Shown here piece by piece: positions 50,116 through 64,000 of a stretch of 64,000 nt of DNA. Origin of the DNA: Chlorophyllum brunneum. Lineage: Eukaryota > Basidiomycota > Agaricomycetes > Agaricales > Agaricaceae. The first letter of the stretch is position 1; the number at the start of each line of letters is the position of its first letter. Under the pieces are notes generated by a model, which was given only the letters and a program-made list of their open reading frames with translations, did no database searches and was not told the origin of the DNA. The position numbers and the translations under genes were made by a program. The DNA is taken from contig OY756142.1 of NCBI GenBank assembly GCA_963576785.1, positions 868,001-932,000 on the forward strand, given 5' to 3'.

Positions 50116-53096
50116 ATGGCTAAAGGGTCCCAGCTTGTCCAGCTCAAGACGGCCCTTTCGCAGGCAGGTGTTACTGGAAAACCCTCAGCAGGCAAGAAGC
50201 GCAAAAGATCCGCAGCGCCGTTGGAGAAGGAGAAGGAGAAACGAGCAGCACACATCGAGGAAATTCACCGTCGGCTCAATCCATTCGATGTCAAGGTTAC
50301 CAAACTTAAACATAATGTTGGCGGACGAAAGCTGAAAGGTGTCTCTGGAAAACCTGCTCAGAGTAAGCAGGCCGGAATTGAACAGGTTGGACACAACGTT
50401 GGTTCGCGGTTTACCTATGATCTCATCGCCCTCTCACTTAGCGCAAGAAGACTCTGTTGAAAGAATGGGAAGAACGGAACCGTGCTGGTGGAATTGTAGA
50501 CCGACGTTTTGGTGAAAATGATCCTGCGATGAGCCTTGAGGAACGTATGCTCGAGCGTTTCACGCGGGAACGGCAGAGAGCATCCAAGGCGGTCGCCTTT
50601 AACTTGGAGGACGAGGATGAACTCACCCACTATGGCCAGAGCTTGTCAAAACTGGACGATTTTGATAACGTCGGACTGGCCCTTGACAGTGAAAACGAGG
50701 AGGAATCTGGTGGGTTCGAGACGCGACACGGATTACGTTCCTTCTATCAACCGCTTCTTTTGTAGGACAACTTGATGGGGGAGTTGTATCTGGGTCTCAT
50801 TTTGGTGGGTTCGATGAAGATGAAGATGGAGAGGTATGGCCACACCAACCTTCGTTACAGTCCCCGCGCTGATTTCTCCTCAGCCCGCAAGAAAGAAATC
50901 GAAAACCGAAGTCATGGCGGAAGTTATCGCAAAAAGCAAGGAACACAAAGTGAGATGGCTCTTCATTCGTGCTGGATTTATGACATAAATACCGACAGCT
51001 TCGCCGTCAAGCGGAGAAGGAGCAAGAGGAAAACATTCGACACCAACTCGACAATGACTTCGCAACCCTACGCGAGCTGCTGTATGCACCCAACCCATCA
51101 CTGACGGGAAGTAATAGTATCCCCCTGGGAAATTTACCGGAACAAGGCGTAAATCTAGCAGACCCGGATGCAACAGTGCTCTCGCTAGCACCTGAGACTC
51201 AGGATGTTGATTATGATCAACATGTCCGCGAACTTGCATTCGATAAACGGTCGAAACCCAAAGACCGAACAAAGACAGAGGAAGAGTTAGCGGGGGAAGA
51301 GAAGGAGATGCTTGAGAGGGCCGAACAACAGCGAAGAAGGCGGATGCTGGGACTCGCAGATAGTGGAAGTGAGGATGAGGGAAAATCAAGGGGAAAATGG
51401 AAGCGGGGCGGAGACGATCTCGAAGACGACTTCTATGGGGACGATGATAACGAGTGGGGTGGACTAGGTGCTGGTTTAGGTGTACGGGCAGGGGACGAAG
51501 GGGTAGGGGGAGAGGAGGAAAAAGAAGAAGGGGATGGAGCTAGTGGAGAGAGCGGGGAAGAAGGTGAGGATGAGAGAGATGAGGAGTATGACTTCGATGG
51601 AGAGGACGGTGGTTCTGAGGACGAGGAGGGAGAGCAAGAGCAGTTGACGACCAGACTATCCAAGGGTAAAAAGAGGGTCACAGACTCCACTGCCAAGGAA
51701 CTCCCCTATACTTTCCCTCCACCGAAAAGTCACGAAGAATTCCTGGAAATTGTCGAAGGCGTTGAGGATGAGGATGTACCAATTGTAGTTCAGCGGATGC
51801 GAACGCTGTACCACACGAGCCTGGCTCCAGACAACAAATTCAAACTTCAGGTTGGCCTCCATCTAGCTGATACTGAGCTATGCTGATGTAGAATCATAGA
51901 CACTAGGGAATGTTCTGATAGACCATATTCTCCATATCGCTGCACCTCCGACACCTCGGTTCTCCCTCGTTTCGTCTCTCGTTCCCCACCTCACCGCCAT
52001 CATCAAAGCATACCCTATTTCTGCTGCTCAATGCGTCAACGAAAAGCTCGCCCTTATGCACAAAAACCTCAAGCGAGGGCTCTCGAAGGGGGCGATGAGC
52101 ACCGAGGCTAAAACCTGGCCAGGTTCCTCAGAGCTCGGCCTTCTACGTGTGATTGGGCTCGTATGGCCGACGAGCGATCTAAACCATGCCGTCATTTCAC
52201 CGGCAAGGGTGCTTATGGGAGCATACTTAGGCCTAGGTCGTGTTCGCTCGTTGGTTGATATCACAAGTGGTTTATATTTGTGCACCCTCTTCATTCAGTA
52301 CGAATCTCTGTCAAAGAGATTCGTACCGGAGGCGATCAATTTCCTTGTGAACACGTTTTTGCATATCGCACCTACGAGGTACAAGGATGCTATGTCGCTG
52401 CCTGGTTCATTCCCGGCACCCGACTTCCGCTCGGACTCGTGTCGCCCATTGCTGTTGAGAACCAAGAAATCGATGCCAAGGCCAGCGAAACCGGATCTTC
52501 CAGCTTTGTTGATGCTGGAGGGGCCGAGCGAAAAAGCCAAAGTTGATTTGTTGAGTCTGGCTTTGGATTTGCTGGGAAGGTTTGCGGACATATACAAGAG
52601 CCTAGACGGGTTTGTGGAGTTGTACGACCCGATCTTGGAGATTGTACAGCATGGAGAAACCAAGGGTTGGAACGACGACCTGAAGTTACGGCTTTCCAAA
52701 CTCACTGACATGCTCATCCGCCTACTGAAATTTGCGAAACAATCTCGCCAACCCCTCGCGTTACAAACGCACAAACGCATACCAATTCCTTCATACATAC
52801 CCAAATTTGACGCCACGACTTCGAAGTATCTGCGGAAGAAGGATCCTGATTACGACAGAAATGAGGCCGCGAAGTTGCGATATCTGCTTCAACAGGAGAA
52901 GAAAGGCGCGATCAGAGAGCTGCGTAAGGACGCTAGGTTTCTTGCGGCTGTGGAGCAGAAGAGACAGCTGGACAAGGACAAGGATTATCATGAAAGATTG
53001 AAAAGGGCATTCACTTCTATCGAGGGTGAGAGGGCAGAACAAAAGGCTATGGAGAGGGAGAAGGCGAGGGAGAAGAGGAGGGCGGGTAAGAAGTAA
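50116..53096 (+). CDS. nop14: Nucleolar ribosome-assembly protein Nop14
   Basis: Component of the 90S/SSU processome needed for 18S rRNA maturation and 40S assembly. Exons 50116-50385, 50442-50709, 50766-50833, 50884-50949, 50999-51850 and 51900-53096 give 906 residues. The start MAKGSQLVQLKTALSQAG fits the family; an ATG far upstream (49879) in the same frame encodes unrelated sequence. Family blocks are NPFDVKVTKLKHNVGG, RKKTLLKEWEERNRAGGIVDRRFGEND (in pieces), GGFDEDEDGE, ARKKSKTEVMAEVIAKSKEHK and YDQHVRELAFDKRSKPKDRTKTEEELA. A long acidic region follows, then PTPRFSLVSSLVPHL, GVLIDHIL-like sequence and a basic C-terminus with DPDYDRNEAAKLRYLLQQEKKGAIRELRKD. A palindromic E-box lies upstream. 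Confidence 0.95.
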
Positions 53097-53122
53097 TTAA
53101 GGGTACGGTAGCCTTAGAATAT

Positions 53123-53128
53123 CACGTG
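53123..53128. promoter_or_regulatory. CACGTG E-box upstream of the ATR kinase
   Basis: CACGTG inside aTCACGTGAc, starting 66 bp before the ATG at 53189 and 27 bp after the Nop14 stop. Role inferred from position. Confidence 0.4.
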
Positions 53129-53188
53129 ACCTTCGCGACTGTAATTACCTGCGTGACCGGAATTATTTCTTCTCTCCATGGTTTGGGT

Positions 53189-61756
<8,568 letters not shown>

Positions 61757-61821
61757 CATTGAACGATTGTAATATTATACCCACTTATAATACATATGCA
61801 TCATTGGAGATCACGAAACAA

Positions 61822-62754
61822 TCACGACTGGTTGGCAATCAACTTGTGAAGACGCTCGAGCTCTTTTTCTTTCTCAATGAGACTATTTCGCCATTTGTCC
61901 GTTTCAGCGACGATAGCTTTTCTGGCCTCTTCGAGACGGTCCTGTTCCTCCTTTTCCATGGCTTGTGTAAATTCTGGCAGGCCTCCTCTCGAAGCTTCGA
62001 GGGAAGCAGGGTTGGCGACATGGAATGGAACAGGCTTGCGTCTCATTCTGGGCAGAGATGTAGGTGGGTGAGCGGTAAGGATGTTGAGGAAGTTTTGGAA
62101 GGGATCGTTGAAAACCACTTCGTCGTACTGCCAAGAGTGAACAGGACCCAGCTTGATTGCGACGTCCAGAGGTGGGATTTCTGGCTCGCCAGCCGCTGCC
62201 CATGGGTGCAGTTTAAGATGGTGGTAGAGAGTCATCGCTTTTTCTCCAGATTCGGGTACGAAGGTTATGCGAATTTGGATTTCGAATTCACCCCAGCTAT
62301 AGGGTATATGAGTGCCTTGGAGATAGTACAGGACACATACTGACACACCCTGTTTCCGAGACTTCGAATGGCGGTTTGTCGATATCTGTTGTTGTTGTAA
62401 AGTGGGCACATCGCATCATGATATTGATTCATGACAGTTCAGGACATACTGCGGGAAGGATTGGGATATGTATCATGCAGCTTGAAAGTGACGCGTTTTA
62501 TGAAATGGGAGATATCGTCTGCGCCGCCTACGTTGTCAGAGCCAGGAGCAGAGGCGGCCGAGCGGACGGCTACGGTCCATTTATGTGTGTGGTCGGTATG
62601 GGGAAGGGTTTGACGCTCTTTTTCGGAGAGGACAGTTGCAGTGTTGCCGTAGATTATTGGACGATAGATGCTCAGGCCCTGTGTTACTTTGAGAATTACA
62701 GTGAGAGCTGAGGAGGGAGATGCGCACTCTGACGCGGACGCGGTCGTTGGACAT
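61822..62754 (-). CDS. yaf9: YEATS-domain protein Yaf9
   Basis: Histone-acylation reader shared by the SWR1 and NuA4 chromatin complexes. Exons (minus) 62754-62728, 62678-62450, 62385-62349 and 62296-61822 give 255 residues, slightly longer than yeast Yaf9. The start MSNDRVRVRGLSIYRPIIYGNTA leads into the YEATS fold: HTHKWTVAVRSA, ISHFIKRVTFKLHDTYPNP, KPPFEVSETGWGEFEIQI and then LYHHLKLHPW. The aromatic cage region (WGEFEIQ, with the preceding TG) is intact. The C-terminus is a coiled coil (AMEKEEQDRLEEARKAIVAE, then LIEKEKELERLHKLI), as used for complex binding. It ends 65 bp from the ATR stop (convergent) and starts 110 bp from the Cox7 start (divergent). Confidence 0.94.
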
Positions 62755-62864
62755 TGTGTGCTCGGGAGAGGAGCCTCGGCCGGGCTTTCGGAAGATCAAA
62801 CTCCGCAACCACCCGTAAACCAACGCGCTACTTGGCCTCCCCCTCCACACTCTTCGCACAAACA

Positions 62865-63300
62865 ATGGGCCTCCTTTCTCCCCTCTATGAGAGTATGTCC
62901 GTTCATGCTCTGCTTCCTGACGTCGCTGACACAGTCCAGAACCCAACCGTGTTCTCGAGAGGCAGCACTACTACCAGGTGCGTTTTTCTCCGACATTGCC
63001 CTTGTGTGTGTGGCATTGCTCAATGCCTCCTTCTAATAGAACAACCCCAATCCCCTGATCTTCCGTGGTCCCAGGCAGAGACTCTACATTGGTGAGTCAA
63101 GACTTTGCCAGCCTCGTCCCACGGAGTCTCAATAATATCCAACGCCTCCGACTTGATAGGGACTTACACTGTCCTCTTTGCTGGTGGCATGGCGTTCACT
63201 GCCTTTGCCATTAACCAGCTGCTCAGGGTATGTCTGCCGCAGATTCTTGATCGCCCGCGAATGCTGGTTAAATGTACTTTAGGGAAAACCCTCCGAGTAG
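62865..63300 (+). CDS. COX7: Cytochrome c oxidase subunit 7 (VIIa), five exons
   Basis: Small single-pass subunit of respiratory complex IV in the inner mitochondrial membrane. The gene is invisible as one ORF: exons 62865-62892, 62940-62977, 63040-63091, 63160-63227 and 63283-63300 sum to 204 bp, 67 residues plus stop. It begins MGLLSPLYEKPNRVLERQHYYQ, continues with NNPNPLIFRGPRQRLYIGTYT and a hydrophobic membrane segment (VLFAGGMAFTAFAINQLL), and ends RGKPSE. The block before the membrane segment lines up with the KPLWWRHPRSALYLYPFYAIF part of yeast Cox7 as I remember it. All four introns (47, 62, 68 and 55 bp) are GT-AG. A different acceptor five bases earlier in intron 1 would give another frame and loses this similarity. 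Confidence 0.85.
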
Positions 63301-63796
63301 ATTGTTCGTCAGTTATCCATGCATAATTGTTGCCTTTCCTTTTTCAATAGAACATCTACTTGCACACATGGAGCCTGACGCCGTTGCTGGTCAGTTGACC
63401 CGTAGTTCTTGCAACTTCTGTGATGATCTTGTGTCGCATCTCCCATTCGGCCAGTTTTCGACAAAAGCTTCGCACCCCCGCCAAATCCAGGTGAAAAATA
63501 GCCTGTTTTTTTCTCAGTGCAGGTGCTCGCAGACGGGCGAATGTTTGGGTGCGCTGAAGTTCGTTTCACGGCGTCATCCCCATGAGGCTTGTCCGTCCAT
63601 TGTCTATATATGTAGTGACCAGTGATCATGAGGTTGAGTGTTGTGGATACGCGGCGCTGTGCAGGCTCGGAGGAGATCAATGATTCTTGTGATATGTTGC
63701 CCTCGACATGCCGTTTTGGGTGCTGAGCCATGCAGCATTGCCTCATGCATGATATCCATTTGTTCAGGCGCTCATCCCTCTTTTACCAGGACCACG
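63301..63796. other. Intergenic after Cox7
   Basis: Probably 3' UTR of Cox7 and promoter of the next gene. A minus-strand ORF of 145 codons (63746-63309) covers most of it but has no recognisable content. Confidence 0.45.
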
Positions 63797-64000
63797 ATGT
63801 CCACGACCAACATCATGACCCTCGTCGCTGGCAATAGGCCGCAGATCCAGCCCGCCCCCGATGACGAGTGCCCGGGCTACGATGCGGCTGTGAGTCGGAG
63901 GTAGGTGGCCTTGCCAGTCGATCTTCTCACATGCTCACAGCATCTCCCATCTCTCCCTTGCTCTTCTGCGCATCACTAACGCTGTGTCTAATACATCTTC
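63797..64000 (+). CDS. Possible first exon of a gene running off the window
   Basis: ATG 63797 opens a frame that reads MSTTNIMTLVAGNRPQIQPA and PDDECPGYDAA and meets a consensus donor GTGAGT at about 63891. The remaining 110 bases would be intron or the start of the next exon. The product is not recognised. Spacing after Cox7 and the good donor are the only support. Confidence 0.35.

Noticed and set aside
63309..63746. Minus-strand ORF of 145 codons after Cox7
   Set aside because: Composition is unlike coding sequence here; it covers the expected UTR and promoter.

Overview
The window is nuclear DNA from a basidiomycete fungus, most likely a mushroom-forming Agaricomycete. Genes are dense and on both strands. 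They are cut by many short introns (about 46-84 bp, mostly GT-AG) and intergenic gaps are often under 250 bp. The gene set is eukaryotic housekeeping with fungal-specific members (Ofd1, Dsc2, Nop13, Cox7). I rebuilt exon chains by hand; where lengths are given, the summed exons are a multiple of three.

Layout. 2-3634 (+): FG-repeat nucleoporin, 5' end outside the window. 4280-6831 (+): coiled-coil protein with a C-terminal membrane anchor. 7363-8902 (+): two-RRM nucleolar protein of the Nop13 type. 9605-11234 (+): protein of unknown function. 11833-14183 (-): prolyl dihydroxylase Ofd1/Tpa1, head to head with 14400-16734 (+), mitochondrial GatB. 16.7-19.4 kb: no gene seen. 19375-20508 (-): Cys-motif membrane protein of unknown function. 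21127-23838 (-): poly(A) polymerase. 24184-25881 (-): beta-helix membrane protein. 26589-27599 (-): U2 snRNP protein Ist3, head to head (79 bp) with 27679-29845 (+), eIF3d. 29908-31272 (-): Dsc2, rhomboid-like with a CUE domain. 39440-40962 (+): a GATA factor, alone between two gene-poor stretches of about 8 kb each. 48766-49875 (-): NTF2-like protein, head to head with Nop14 (50116-53096, +). 53189-61756 (+): ATR/Mec1 checkpoint kinase. 61822-62754 (-): YEATS protein Yaf9, head to head (110 bp) with a tiny five-exon cytochrome oxidase subunit 7 gene (62865-63300, +). 63797 to the end: possible first exon of another gene.

Functional links. Nop13 and Nop14 belong to ribosome assembly; Ist3 and poly(A) polymerase to mRNA maturation; eIF3d to translation; GatB and Cox7 to mitochondria; ATR and Yaf9 to genome maintenance and chromatin. 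Ofd1 and Dsc2 are, in fission yeast, both parts of the oxygen/sterol SREBP pathway. No mobile element, CRISPR array, rRNA or tRNA could be supported.

The points most worth a second look are: a strong clustering of CACGTG sites 41-127 bp upstream of start codons; two GC-AG introns with the same GCGAGT donor; a 5-nt first coding exon in IST3; the 67-residue Cox7 gene that simple ORF finding misses; and the large gene deserts around the GATA factor.
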